Assembly (NCBI GenBank): GCA_030528545.1
Contig: JAUMYR010000137.1
Location: forward strand, 1-6,910
DNA from: Propionibacteriaceae bacterium
GTDB taxonomy: Bacteria > Actinomycetota > Actinomycetes > Propionibacteriales > Propionibacteriaceae
Direction: 5' to 3'
DNA length: 6,910 bases
Made by a program: the position numbers and the translations under genes. Shown in pieces: positions 1-6,910 of this stretch; position 1 is the stretch's first letter, and each line of letters starts with the position of its first letter. The notes beneath the pieces were generated by a model that was not told the DNA's origin, ran no database searches, and saw only the letters and a program-made list of their open reading frames with translations.

Positions 1-1673
<1,673 letters not shown>

Positions 1674-1678
1674 CGTCA

Positions 1679-1685
1679 CTCCCTT
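1679..1685 (-). promoter_or_regulatory. Ribosome binding site of the fumarase gene
   Basis: On the minus strand this reads AAGGGAG, separated by 5 nt (TGACG) from the ATG at 1673-1671. It is a strong Shine-Dalgarno match and fixes the fumarase start. Confidence 0.8.
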
Positions 1686-1870
1686 GTCGTGGATACCTCA
1701 CCCATCTTTCCACACCTCGGCGACAGAGTGTCGGTAACCTGTGGAGCCATCCGATTCGGCGGTGCCCGGCGATCCGGGAGTGCCGTGGCAGCGGGCGGGC
1801 CGGGAGGCCGGGCGTGGAATCCCTGCCTCCTCCCAGGGGCTGCCTGCCCAGACATCTCCGCCGAGCCGCC

Positions 1871-1884
1871 GGTCTAGTCAGACC
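1871..1884. repeat. Small inverted repeat, possible operator
   Basis: GGTCT-AGTC-AGACC forms perfect 5-bp arms about 200 bp upstream of the fumarase start. Its lower GC content than the surroundings makes it stand out slightly. No known regulator consensus is recognised, so an operator role is only a possibility. Confidence 0.2.
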
Positions 1885-1918
1885 TTGCCGCCGTGCGGTC
1901 CGGGGTGAGATCAACATC

Positions 1919-1951
1919 GGGCACAGCCTGGGGCGGCCTGGATGTGCGCCC
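1919..1951 (-). terminator. Imperfect hairpin downstream of the LCP gene, possible terminator
   Basis: GGGCAC at 1919-1924 can pair with GTGC(G)CC at 1944-1950 with one bulge, around a GC-rich interior. It begins about 24 nt past the LCP stop on the minus strand. There is no U-tract, so it would be at best a non-canonical terminator. Confidence 0.22.
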
Positions 1952-1974
1952 TCCGATCGTGGATACCCGTCGGG

Positions 1975-3009
1975 TCAGCGTGGGTATTTCGCGGTATAGG
2001 CCGCCATCTTGTCTTCACGCAAGGCGGTGCCCAGTTCGTTCAGCTGTTCGTAATTGGGGATGTCGATGTACTGGTCCCCGGCCTTGCCTCCGCCTTTGAT
2101 CGGTGCTTGCAACAGATGGATGCTCTGCCTGCCATCCAGGCGCAGCGACAACGCGGTGTCATAAACCAATTGATTCGTGACGTTGGCGTCCACGGTGATG
2201 GTCTTGCCGACCGCGCTGACGGTCTCATCGAACCTGATCGGATTAGCCAGCACGTCTGGCCTAGTCATCCGCCAGACGATTGCACCGATGACCTCACGCT
2301 GACGTTCGGCGCGCCCCCATGCTCCTGTGGGCAGCGCATAACGCTGGCGGACGAAAGCGAGAGCCTCTTCACCCGCGACGGTGACCTCGCCCTTCGGCCA
2401 GGTATAAACCTCGCCGTGCTTGCCTTTCTCCTTCGAGGCGTAGGGATTATTGACGGTGACTCCGCCCAACAACTCGGTGAGCTTGATGAATCCCTCGAAG
2501 TCAACGAGCGCCACATGATCGACCCGCGCGCCGATCAGGGTCTCTAGGGTCTGCACCTGGAGCTGGATACCACCATAAGCGTAAGCGGCATTGATCTTCC
2601 CCTTGCCATGGCCTGGAATATCGACCCACATATCCCGGGTAAAGGAGGTGATATAGACATCTTTGCGGTCCCCGGAGACATGCACCCACATGATGGCGTC
2701 GCTGCGCCCATGGTCTCCGGCACCGCGAGAATCGCTGCCCATGAGGAGGATGTTCATCGCCGGGTTGGGCACGGGCGGCGGGGTCGGGCGATTCTCGTAG
2801 TCGCGCGGCACGAATGTCTCTTCGCGTTTGATCGAGTCCAGCGCCTTGTTGAGGCTGTTGATGTAGTAGCCAACCACGCCGAGAATAATCGCGATCAAGA
2901 CTCCCAGGACCGCCAGCACGATGAGTCCGCGCCGCCTCCTGCGCCGTCGCGGCGGCGCAGCGTCATTGGCGGAATCATCGAGCGCATGTTCGAGGTTATC
3001 GAGGGACAC
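1975..3009 (-). CDS. LytR-CpsA-Psr (LCP) family glycopolymer transferase
   Basis: Membrane-anchored LCP enzymes move lipid-linked glycopolymers (teichoic acid, capsule or arabinogalactan precursors) onto peptidoglycan at the outer face of the membrane. The 344-aa product has a short cytoplasmic head with seven consecutive arginines (21-27), one membrane helix at about 28-50, a linker, and a single LCP domain at about 84-250. Visible family motifs are GSDSRG (91-96), GRSDAI (101-106), TRDMWVDIPG (124-133), KINAAYAYGG (138-147), GGVTV (182-186) and AFVRQRY (218-224). Asp93, Asp104, Arg125, Arg221, Arg223, Arg233 and Gln237 match, by remembered spacing, the active-site residues of pneumococcal Cps2A. 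There is no C-terminal LytR_C domain, so this is a short single-domain form. The start is GTG at 3009, chosen for AAAGGAA 5 nt upstream and the lack of a better Met. It follows the phosphatase gene by 126 bp and probably has its own promoter. The polymer substrate cannot be told. Confidence 0.95.
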   Translation of the reverse strand: MSLDNLEHALDDSANDAAPPRRRRRRRGLIVLAVLGVLIAIILGVVGYYINSLNKALDSIKREETFVPRDYENRPTPPPVPNPAMNILLMGSDSRGAGDHGRSDAIMWVHVSGDRKDVYITSFTRDMWVDIPGHGKGKINAAYAYGGIQLQVQTLETLIGARVDHVALVDFEGFIKLTELLGGVTVNNPYASKEKGKHGEVYTWPKGEVTVAGEEALAFVRQRYALPTGAWGRAERQREVIGAIVWRMTRPDVLANPIRFDETVSAVGKTITVDANVTNQLVYDTALSLRLDGRQSIHLLQAPIKGGGKAGDQYIDIPNYEQLNELGTALREDKMAAYTAKYPR

Positions 3010-3014
3010 AGATG

Positions 3015-3021
3015 TTCCTTT
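3015..3021 (-). promoter_or_regulatory. Ribosome binding site deciding the GTG start of the LCP gene
   Basis: The minus strand reads AAAGGAA and is followed by 5 nt (CATCT) before GTG at 3009-3007. This supports the non-ATG start. Confidence 0.7.
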
Positions 3022-3036
3022 CTCACCGGCGGCGCC

Positions 3037-3042
3037 ATTCTA
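3037..3042 (-). promoter_or_regulatory. Probable -10 element of the LCP gene promoter
   Basis: The minus strand reads TAGAAT, a near-consensus TANNNT -10 hexamer. It predicts transcription starting near 3030 and a leader of about 20 nt that just contains the Shine-Dalgarno at 3021-3015. No good -35 is visible at 16-18 nt, which is common in actinobacteria. Confidence 0.45.
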
Positions 3043-3070
3043 CTCGGTCACCCGAAAACGGTATTGGGCC

Positions 3071-3110
3071 CGGAAGTCTCACTTCTGCCGGTCCGGCCGG
3101 GCTCCCGGCC
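3071..3110 (-). terminator. Tandem hairpins after the phosphatase gene, probable U-less terminator
   Basis: Read on the minus strand, the first hairpin (3110-3095) is a perfect palindrome, GGCCGGG/CCCGGCC, that folds as a 6-bp stem with a GAGC loop. It starts 25 nt past the phosphatase stop. A second hairpin (3087-3071) has arms GAAGT/ACTTC around a 3-nt loop, extendable by a G:U and a C:G pair. No U-tract follows either. Their position between an operon end and the -10 of the next gene fits a transcription boundary, though read-through to the LCP gene cannot be excluded. Confidence 0.5.
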
Positions 3111-3135
3111 TCCGGTGCCATGCCGGGCGTCCCTC

Positions 3136-3588
3136 CTAGGCTTTGAGGGAGGCTAGCAGCCCTGGCATCGCGGCCTCGATGTCGGCGAGGGTCTCGTCGA
3201 ACCCGGACTCGGGGCCATACCAGGGGTCAATGAGCGGCGTCCCCGAGGGCTTCGCGGGGTTGAAGTCGTTGATGAGGCGCAGATTCTGGGCGTCGGGGAC
3301 GAGCCGGAGCATCCGATCGATGTGCACCTGTTCGGCGGCGATCACCAGGTCGGCCGATGTGATCTCGCCCGCCGTGATGCGATGCGCCCGGTGCCCGCTC
3401 GCGTCGTAACCAGCACGGGTGAGGACGCGGGCAGCCCGCCGGTCGATGGGGGCGCCCAGTTCTTCGGAACTGACCGCCGCGCTGGTGATATCGAGGTCTA
3501 GTCCGGCGTCCGCGGCGAACTTACGGGCCACCCGCTCGGCCATCGGAGAACGGCAGATATTGCCCCAGCACACGAACACTATCTTCAT
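3136..3588 (-). CDS. Low-molecular-weight protein tyrosine phosphatase
   Basis: Cytoplasmic phosphatase that removes phosphate from tyrosine residues through a cysteinyl-phosphate intermediate. The 150-aa length is normal for the family. The P-loop CX5R(S) is at 7-14 (CWGNICRS), with nucleophile Cys7 and phosphate-binding Arg13. Cys12 is the second P-loop cysteine typical of the family. The general acid is Asp121 in DPWYG (121-125), with the aromatic pair after it as expected. The start is ATG at 3588, chosen because the P-loop must lie next to the N-terminus and because GGGAGGG sits 5 nt upstream, inside the last codons of the preceding gene. It overlaps that gene by 4 nt (ATGA), so translation is probably coupled. 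In other bacteria such enzymes reverse tyrosine kinases controlling capsule or exopolysaccharide, and the LCP neighbour fits an envelope role. No tyrosine kinase is present here. Arsenate reductase of the same fold is unlikely because the DPWY acid loop and length are those of LMW-PTPs. Confidence 0.96.
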   Translation of the reverse strand: MKIVFVCWGNICRSPMAERVARKFAADAGLDLDITSAAVSSEELGAPIDRRAARVLTRAGYDASGHRAHRITAGEITSADLVIAAEQVHIDRMLRLVPDAQNLRLINDFNPAKPSGTPLIDPWYGPESGFDETLADIEAAMPGLLASLKA

Positions 3589-4001
3589 CTTTTCCCTCCC
3601 AGGATGCCGTTGACGATACCGGACACGATTGAGACCACGATGGCGCCGAGAAAGGCCGCGCCCCAGTTGCTCACCCCAAAACCGAGCCCCAGCACGCCAG
3701 AGATCTCGGAGGCCAGCATAAACATGAGCGTATTGATGACGAGAAGGAAAAGCCCGAGGCTCAAGATGACAAAGGGCAAGCTGAGCAGCGTGACGAGAGG
3801 CTTCACCCACGTGTTGACAACGCCGAAGATCGCGCCGACCGCGAGTGCGGTCAAGACCTCGGCGAGTCCATCGGTTCCCTGGCTGAGACCGGCGAAACCT
3901 TCGGTTGGACCAAGATGAATGCCGGATATGAGCAGGGCCGCGACGAAGACGGCAGCGGCGTTGGCGATGATGCGCACGAGCATGCCGTCTAGGGTACCCA
4001 C
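3585..4001 (-). CDS. PF04020-type four-helix membrane protein (annotated as phage holin superfamily IV)
   Basis: A 138-aa very hydrophobic protein with four predicted membrane helices at about 9-28, 48-66, 77-97 and 113-133. Features matching the PF04020/DUF360 family are the N-terminal amphipathic start leading to a Gly-Ile pair, the NTWVKPLV stretch (63-70) with its family-typical Pro, SLPFVIL (74-80), the Asn in LVINTL (87-92) and a final helix ending in a short basic tail (GGKR). The family is named for holins, but there is no endolysin or phage gene nearby. This is best read as a chromosomal membrane protein of unknown function. The start is uncertain: GTG at 4001 has a GGGG about 8-12 nt upstream, whereas ATG at 3983 (residue 7) gives the more usual family N-terminus but lacks a Shine-Dalgarno. 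The stop overlaps the phosphatase start as ATGA, so the two form an operon. It diverges from the response regulator. Confidence 0.88.
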   Translation of the reverse strand: MGTLDGMLVRIIANAAAVFVAALLISGIHLGPTEGFAGLSQGTDGLAEVLTALAVGAIFGVVNTWVKPLVTLLSLPFVILSLGLFLLVINTLMFMLASEISGVLGLGFGVSNWGAAFLGAIVVSIVSGIVNGILGGKR

Positions 4002-4081
4002 GCTTCCACACCCCGATGAGGGTGCTCGCTAGGAGGGGTATCGGCTGGCCAATCGGAAGCAGTGGGGCTGTCGGCGTGAAA

Positions 4082-4109
4082 TTGTCAGTCCCGGATGGCA
4101 GGCTATAGG
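4082..4109 (+). promoter_or_regulatory. Candidate promoter of the response regulator gene
   Basis: TTGTCA (4082-4087) and TATAGG (4104-4109) are separated by 16 nt and resemble -35 and -10 boxes. The -10 ends only 2 nt before the ATG at 4112. A start site about 7 nt further would fall inside the coding region. A shifted -10 such as GGCTAT (4101-4106) would instead start RNA at or next to the A of the ATG and give a leaderless message. The 4002-4111 gap also serves the divergent membrane-protein operon. The motif TGTCRG recurs at 4069-4074 and 4083-4088 in the same orientation, a possible regulator half-site pair. Confidence 0.4.
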
Positions 4110-4111
4110 GC

Positions 4112-4798
4112 ATGCACATCCTGGTAGTAGACGACGATCAGGCAGTCCGTGATTCGCTCGCGCGGTCGCTGCGCTACACGGGGGATACCGTCACGACCGC
4201 GGTCGATGGGCTGGAGGCGCTGGCGAAGCTGTCGGCGATCCACCCCGACGCGGTGATTATGGATGTGATGATGCCGCGTCTGGACGGCCTTGAAACCACG
4301 CGGATGCTCCGCCAGACCGGCAACGATGTGCCGATCCTGATCCTGACCGCGCGGGATGCGGTCGGTGACCGGGTCGATGGGCTGGACGCGGGCGCCGACG
4401 ACTACATGGTCAAGCCGTTCGCCCTGGACGAGTTGCTGGCCAGGCTGCGGGCGCTGACCAGGCGGGCGCGTCCGGCCTCTGAGGTCGAGTCTCCGGTGCT
4501 GCACTTCGAAGACCTCACGCTGGACACCCAGACCCGTGAGGTGACCAGGGCTGGGCGTCACGTGAGCCTGACCCGGACCGAGTTCGCGCTGTTGCAGACG
4601 TTCATGGAGAATCCGCGTCGGGTGCTGGAGCGGCAGTGGCTGATGGTTGAGGTGTGGGGATTCGATTTCCCAACCACGGCTAATTCCCTTGAGGTGTATA
4701 TCGGCTACTTGAGGCGTAAAACCGAGCAGGGCGGCGAACCGCGGCTCATTCATACCGTGCGCGGGGTGGGTTACATCCTTCGTGAGACACCCCCGTGA
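4112..4798 (+). CDS. mprA: OmpR/PhoB-family response regulator, MprA-like
   Basis: DNA-binding output protein of a two-component system. The 228-aa product has a receiver domain (1-118) with the acidic pocket Asp7/Asp8, phospho-acceptor Asp51 in [10 protein letters not shown], Thr79 in LTARD and Lys101 in VKPFAL. A winged-helix DNA-binding domain follows (about 130-225) with [27 protein letters not shown] and the wing [11 protein letters not shown]. The sequence, including the C-terminal RETPP, closely resembles remembered mycobacterial MprA, which controls envelope-stress genes such as sigE. The regulon here is unknown. ATG at 4112 is the only sensible start, since the first beta strand (HILVVDDD) begins at residue 2. 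No good Shine-Dalgarno precedes it, suggesting a leaderless message. The stop overlaps the kinase start by 4 nt (GTGA). Confidence 0.96.
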   Translation: MHILVVDDDQAVRDSLARSLRYTGDTVTTAVDGLEALAKLSAIHPDAVIMDVMMPRLDGLETTRMLRQTGNDVPILILTARDAVGDRVDGLDAGADDYMVKPFALDELLARLRALTRRARPASEVESPVLHFEDLTLDTQTREVTRAGRHVSLTRTEFALLQTFMENPRRVLERQWLMVEVWGFDFPTTANSLEVYIGYLRRKTEQGGEPRLIHTVRGVGYILRETPP

Positions 4799-6228
4799 TC
4801 GGCAAGGGCGTCTACCAGTTCCAGCGGTGGGCGGGACTGCTGCTGCGGGGTCAGAGCCTGCAGAGCAGGATGGTCTTGTTGACCGCGACGGCAGTGGCCA
4901 TCGCCGTGGGCTGCGTCGCGGTCGCCGCCTATGTCATGACGAGGTGGTCTCTTTACGATCAGCTTGACCGTGAGCTGGTGCAGGTATCGGGCTATACCTC
5001 GGACGCGATCGCGACCGATATCGACAACATGGGTGGGCTCAACACCGACGCGCTCAGAGCGGTCAACGTGACGCTGGTGGTGGTCTCGGCCAGCGGCGAA
5101 CAGCTGCGCGTCCCCGGTGAGAACGCGACCCTGCTGGCAGACAACCCAGAACTCGCGATCGCCCGGCTCCAAGCGGGATACTCGGCCCGGACCAGCATCG
5201 GCTCCGATGGTCAGATCTATCGCATGGTCGCGACACCCATGAACGTGGGAAACAGTAACTACGCGGTCGTGCTCGGGCGGCTGATCTCCCCGACGGCGAC
5301 GACACTGGATTCCTTGTGGCTGGTCATGGTGGCGGTCGGCGTCATGGGGACCGGTTTCGCCATGGCGACCAGTTACTGGGTGGGCCGGGCGGCGCTGTCC
5401 CCGGTGCGGGAACTGTCGGACGCGGTGCACCACATCACCGAGACCGACGAACTGGACCCGATCCAGATTCACAGCGACGACGAGCTGGGGGATCTGACGA
5501 GGTCCTTTAACTCCATGCTGGTCTCCCTGCGTTCGTCGAGGGACCGGCAGCGCCGCCTCATCGCCGACGCCGGGCACGAGCTGAGAACGCCCCTGACCTC
5601 GATGCGAACGAACGTCGAGCTGCTGGTCGCCGACGAGAACTCGGGCATGTTGCCGCCGGGCGCCCGGCACGAGATCCTGCACGATGTCGCCGCCCAGCTG
5701 GGCGAGTTCACCTCCCTGGTGGCCGATCTGGTGCAACTGTCTCGGGAGGACAAGCTGCAACGTAACCTCGTCGAGCTGGATTTCGCGGACGTGGTCGCGG
5801 CCTCCGTGGAGCGGGCGAGGCGCCGCGGTCCGGGGCTCCATTTCGATGTGAAGCTGAACCCGCTGATCCTGACCGGTGAGCCGGACACCCTGGAACGTGC
5901 CGTGACGAACCTGCTGGACAACGCGGTGAAGTTCTCCCCGCCCGACGGCACGGTGCACGTGAGCCTGGTGGGCGAGGAGCTGCGGATCTCCGACGAGGGC
6001 CCCGGCATCGCCGAGGAAGACCTGCCGCACGTCTTCGACCGGTTCTTCCGTTCCGACCGGGCGCGGAACACCCCCGGCACTGGCCTGGGACTGTCGATCG
6101 TCGCCCACACCGTCAACAGCCACGGAGGCTGGGTGCGGGCGGGCAACGCCGAGGGAGGGGGAGCGGAGTTCACCCTGCGCCTACCCGGGGTTCCCGGGTC
6201 GGCCACCAGCGTCCCCGAAGACGGGTGA
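4795..6228 (+). CDS. mprB: Sensor histidine kinase, MprB-like
   Basis: Membrane sensor that autophosphorylates and passes phosphate to the upstream regulator. The 477-aa product has a membrane helix at about 27-49, an extracytoplasmic sensor region of roughly 120 residues (50-171), a second helix at about 172-193, a HAMP domain (about 194-247), a HisKA dimerisation domain with the H-box HELRTP (phospho-acceptor His261), and a catalytic ATPase domain with N-box Asn372/Asn376 (NLLDN), G1 box DEGPG (400-404), F-box FDRFF (414-418) and G2 box GTGLGL (428-433). All catalytic motifs are intact. The stretch [12 protein letters not shown] with RTNVELL is very like mycobacterial MprB, whose system senses envelope stress. 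The GTG start at 4795 overlaps the regulator stop and has no clear Shine-Dalgarno of its own, so translation is probably coupled. The next Met (26) would cut into the first helix. The stimulus cannot be read from the sequence. Confidence 0.96.
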   Translation: MIGKGVYQFQRWAGLLLRGQSLQSRMVLLTATAVAIAVGCVAVAAYVMTRWSLYDQLDRELVQVSGYTSDAIATDIDNMGGLNTDALRAVNVTLVVVSASGEQLRVPGENATLLADNPELAIARLQAGYSARTSIGSDGQIYRMVATPMNVGNSNYAVVLGRLISPTATTLDSLWLVMVAVGVMGTGFAMATSYWVGRAALSPVRELSDAVHHITETDELDPIQIHSDDELGDLTRSFNSMLVSLRSSRDRQRRLIADAGHELRTPLTSMRTNVELLVADENSGMLPPGARHEILHDVAAQLGEFTSLVADLVQLSREDKLQRNLVELDFADVVAASVERARRRGPGLHFDVKLNPLILTGEPDTLERAVTNLLDNAVKFSPPDGTVHVSLVGEELRISDEGPGIAEEDLPHVFDRFFRSDRARNTPGTGLGLSIVAHTVNSHGGWVRAGNAEGGGAEFTLRLPGVPGSATSVPEDG

Positions 6229-6283
6229 ACTCAGTGCCTGGGTGCGGCCCTCGCCGGTCTCTGAGCAGCGGCGGAGGAGCTCA

Positions 6284-6303
6284 TCCGGGGGACTCCGCCC
6301 GGG
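6284..6303 (+). terminator. Weak hairpin after the kinase gene, possible terminator
   Basis: CCGGG (6285-6289) pairs with CCCGG (6298-6302) around an 8-nt loop, with a U:G pair outside. It lies about 57 nt past the kinase stop and has no U-tract. A nearer alternative is the nested CTCAG/CTGAG (6230-6234, 6261-6265) enclosing CGGC/GCCG (6245-6256). Either could end the two-component operon, but neither is strong. Confidence 0.28.
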
Positions 6304-6333
6304 CCTCATCCTGATGCTGGGCTCGACCCTCTG

Positions 6334-6339
6334 TAGGCT
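6334..6339 (+). promoter_or_regulatory. Candidate -10 element upstream of the GNAT gene
   Basis: TAGGCT fits the actinobacterial TANNNT -10 pattern. CTGATG (6311-6316) sits 17 nt upstream as a poor -35. The predicted start is the A at 6346, exactly the first base of ATGATG, so a transcript from here would be leaderless for the short frame at 6346-6396. Confidence 0.38.
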
Positions 6340-6345
6340 CTCACC

Positions 6346-6396
6346 ATGATGCTGTGCACGGCCCGTGACGCCCGAAGGGTGGGGCGCGGATGCTGA
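6346..6396 (+). CDS. Possible leaderless 16-aa leader peptide upstream of the GNAT gene
   Basis: ATGATG at 6346 opens a frame encoding MMLCTARDARRVGRGC, ending with TGA at 6394-6396. It overlaps the GNAT start (6390) by 7 nt in a different frame. The TAGGCT element lies 6 nt upstream, which is the spacing expected for a leaderless message. The peptide has four arginines and two cysteines, the last codon being Cys. Termination at 6396 would leave ribosomes next to the GNAT start, so coupling or attenuation is conceivable. It could equally be a chance frame, since no homology can be claimed for so short a peptide. Confidence 0.22.
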   Translation: MMLCTARDARRVGRGC

Positions 6397-6902
6397 CATC
6401 CGGTGGCCCCGAGCGGAGCGTGCGCATCCGTGACCTCGTGGCGACAGACCGGGATGTTCTGGCCTGGGCCACTCTCGCCAACTGCAACTGGTGTGGTGAG
6501 CGGTTCACCATCGGCCAGGTCGAGTCTCTTCCCGAGTTCTCCCGATACACCGTGCTCCGGCCGGAACGGGGCGATTTCGGTTTCGTCGCACTAGAGGAGG
6601 GCGACGTGGTCGGGGTGGTCTGGGTCTTGTACCTGATGGCGGATGAGGCCGGGTGGGGGTACGTGGCGGACGGTGTCGGTGAGCTCAGCGTGTGCGTCCG
6701 CGAGGGCTACCGCGGGAAAGGCATCGGCTCCCGGCTCATTGGGCTGGCACTGCGGCGTGCGGCCGAGCGAGGCGAGGACCGCATCGGCCTGAGCGTGGAG
6801 GACGGAAACCCGGCGCGCGGTCTATACGCCAGGCTCGGATTCAGGGACGCTGGGCCCGGCCACCCGCAGGGGACCATGGTCGCGGACCTGCGGAACCGCT
6901 GA
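6390..6902 (+). CDS. GNAT-family N-acetyltransferase
   Basis: Transfers an acetyl group from acetyl-CoA to an amine; the substrate is not recognisable. The 170-aa product has one acetyltransferase domain at about 11-168. The core strand GELSVCVREGYRGKGIGSRL (97-116) carries the acetyl-CoA pyrophosphate loop R108-G-K-G111-I-G113. Motif B is SVEDGNPARGLYARLGF (135-151), with the family-typical Asn140 and candidate general acid Tyr146. The N-terminal half has a NCNWCGERF segment with two cysteines, otherwise undistinguished. ATG at 6390 is the first start after an in-frame stop at 6366-6368, and a purine-rich AAGGGTGGGG (6375-6384) precedes it. The gene is complete, with TGA at 6900-6902. It follows the kinase gene by 161 bp and probably belongs to a separate transcript. 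Protein, antibiotic or small-molecule acetylation are all possible. Confidence 0.93.
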   Translation: MLTSGGPERSVRIRDLVATDRDVLAWATLANCNWCGERFTIGQVESLPEFSRYTVLRPERGDFGFVALEEGDVVGVVWVLYLMADEAGWGYVADGVGELSVCVREGYRGKGIGSRLIGLALRRAAERGEDRIGLSVEDGNPARGLYARLGFRDAGPGHPQGTMVADLRNR

Positions 6903-6910
6903 GCCTTTCC

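Larger units (their letters stand above)
1687..1967. repeat. Pair of exact 11-bp direct repeats (TCGTGGATACC)
   Basis: TCGTGGATACC occurs at 1687-1697 and again at 1957-1967 in the same orientation. The left copy lies just upstream of the fumarase Shine-Dalgarno. The right copy begins 7 nt beyond the LCP stop codon in the direction of transcription. The intervening 259 bp has no obvious terminal inverted repeats or coding potential, so a mobile element is not supported. A duplicated regulatory site or chance are the alternatives. Confidence 0.4.
1674..1974. other. 301-bp intergenic gap upstream of the fumarase gene
   Basis: This gap lies between the LCP stop and the fumarase start, both on the minus strand, and should hold the fumarase promoter and any LCP terminator. 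I found no convincing -35/-10 pair, no tRNA and no riboswitch consensus. It does contain an exact 11-bp direct repeat at its two ends (1687-1697 and 1957-1967), a perfect 5-bp inverted repeat with a 4-nt loop at 1871-1884 (GGTCT/AGACC), another at 1765-1778 (CCCGG/CCGGG), and CCCTG/CAGGG at 1821-1838. Such short GC-rich stems are common by chance in this DNA. Open frames through it show no recognisable motif. Confidence 0.5.

Noticed and set aside
1698..1956. Small mobile element (MITE-like) between the 11-bp repeats
   Set aside because: The ends of the segment, tcacccatc and gcgccctccga, do not form terminal inverted repeats, and no transposase remnant is visible.
1674..1974. Riboswitch or tRNA in the gap before the fumarase gene
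   Set aside because: No T-arm consensus, CCA end or known riboswitch core was found by reading both strands. Only short GC-rich stems are present.
1965..1975. ACCCG/CGGGT palindrome at the LCP stop as a terminator
   Set aside because: The centre is a single base, leaving only a 4-bp stem once a 3-nt loop is allowed. It also overlaps the stop codon and has no U-tract.
1942..2547. Plus-strand open frame of 201 codons opposite the LCP gene
   Set aside because: It is antisense to conserved LCP motifs and has no recognisable content or ribosome binding site.
3585..4001. Prophage remnant suggested by the holin family name
   Set aside because: There is no endolysin, integrase, structural gene or attachment site. 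PF04020 proteins are common chromosomal genes in actinobacteria.
3589..4119. In-frame N-terminal extension of the phosphatase (would make a 327-residue protein)
   Set aside because: The extra 177 residues are an out-of-frame reading of the PF04020 gene. The phosphatase P-loop must lie near the N-terminus, and a strong Shine-Dalgarno precedes the ATG at 3588.
4771..6123. 450-codon minus-strand open frame opposite the sensor kinase
   Set aside because: The product is rich in Arg, His, Gln and Val with no domain, and the opposite strand encodes a kinase with every catalytic motif in order.

Overview
The window is GC-rich, densely coded DNA with GTG starts, 4-nt gene overlaps and a gene set typical of an actinobacterium: an MprAB-like two-component system, a LytR-CpsA-Psr (LCP) glycopolymer transferase, a four-helix PF04020 membrane protein and a low-molecular-weight tyrosine phosphatase. 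The long FumA-type class I fumarase, an oxygen-sensitive iron-sulfur enzyme, suggests an anaerobic or facultative lineage rather than a strict aerobe. A member of Propionibacteriaceae or Actinomycetaceae would fit, but the genus cannot be fixed from the sequence alone. Nothing here looks like phage, transposon, CRISPR or recent transfer, and no tRNA or rRNA was seen.

Layout. Minus strand, read right to left: PF04020 membrane protein (4001-3585) and LMW protein tyrosine phosphatase (3588-3136) overlap by ATGA and form one operon. After a gap with two hairpins and a probable promoter comes the LCP protein (3009-1975). After a 301-bp gap comes the class I fumarase (1673 to the left edge, missing only its extreme C-terminus). 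Plus strand: an mprA-like response regulator (4112-4798) and an mprB-like sensor kinase (4795-6228) overlap by GTGA and diverge from the membrane-protein operon across a 110-bp shared promoter region. A 161-bp gap follows, holding weak hairpins and a possible leaderless leader peptide, and then a GNAT acetyltransferase (6390-6902).

How they may work together. The middle of the window is largely about the cell envelope. MprAB-type systems respond to envelope stress, LCP enzymes ligate glycopolymers to peptidoglycan, and bacterial LMW phosphatases often act on polymer-export kinases or other envelope regulators. Adjacency suggests shared physiology but does not prove it. The fumarase belongs to the TCA or reductive succinate pathway and appears to be an independent unit.

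I found no clearly undescribed system. The observations most worth checking are the coupling of the PF04020 protein to the phosphatase, the possible leaderless peptide ahead of the GNAT gene, the crowded promoter and start of the response regulator, and an exact 11-bp direct repeat bracketing the gap upstream of the fumarase.
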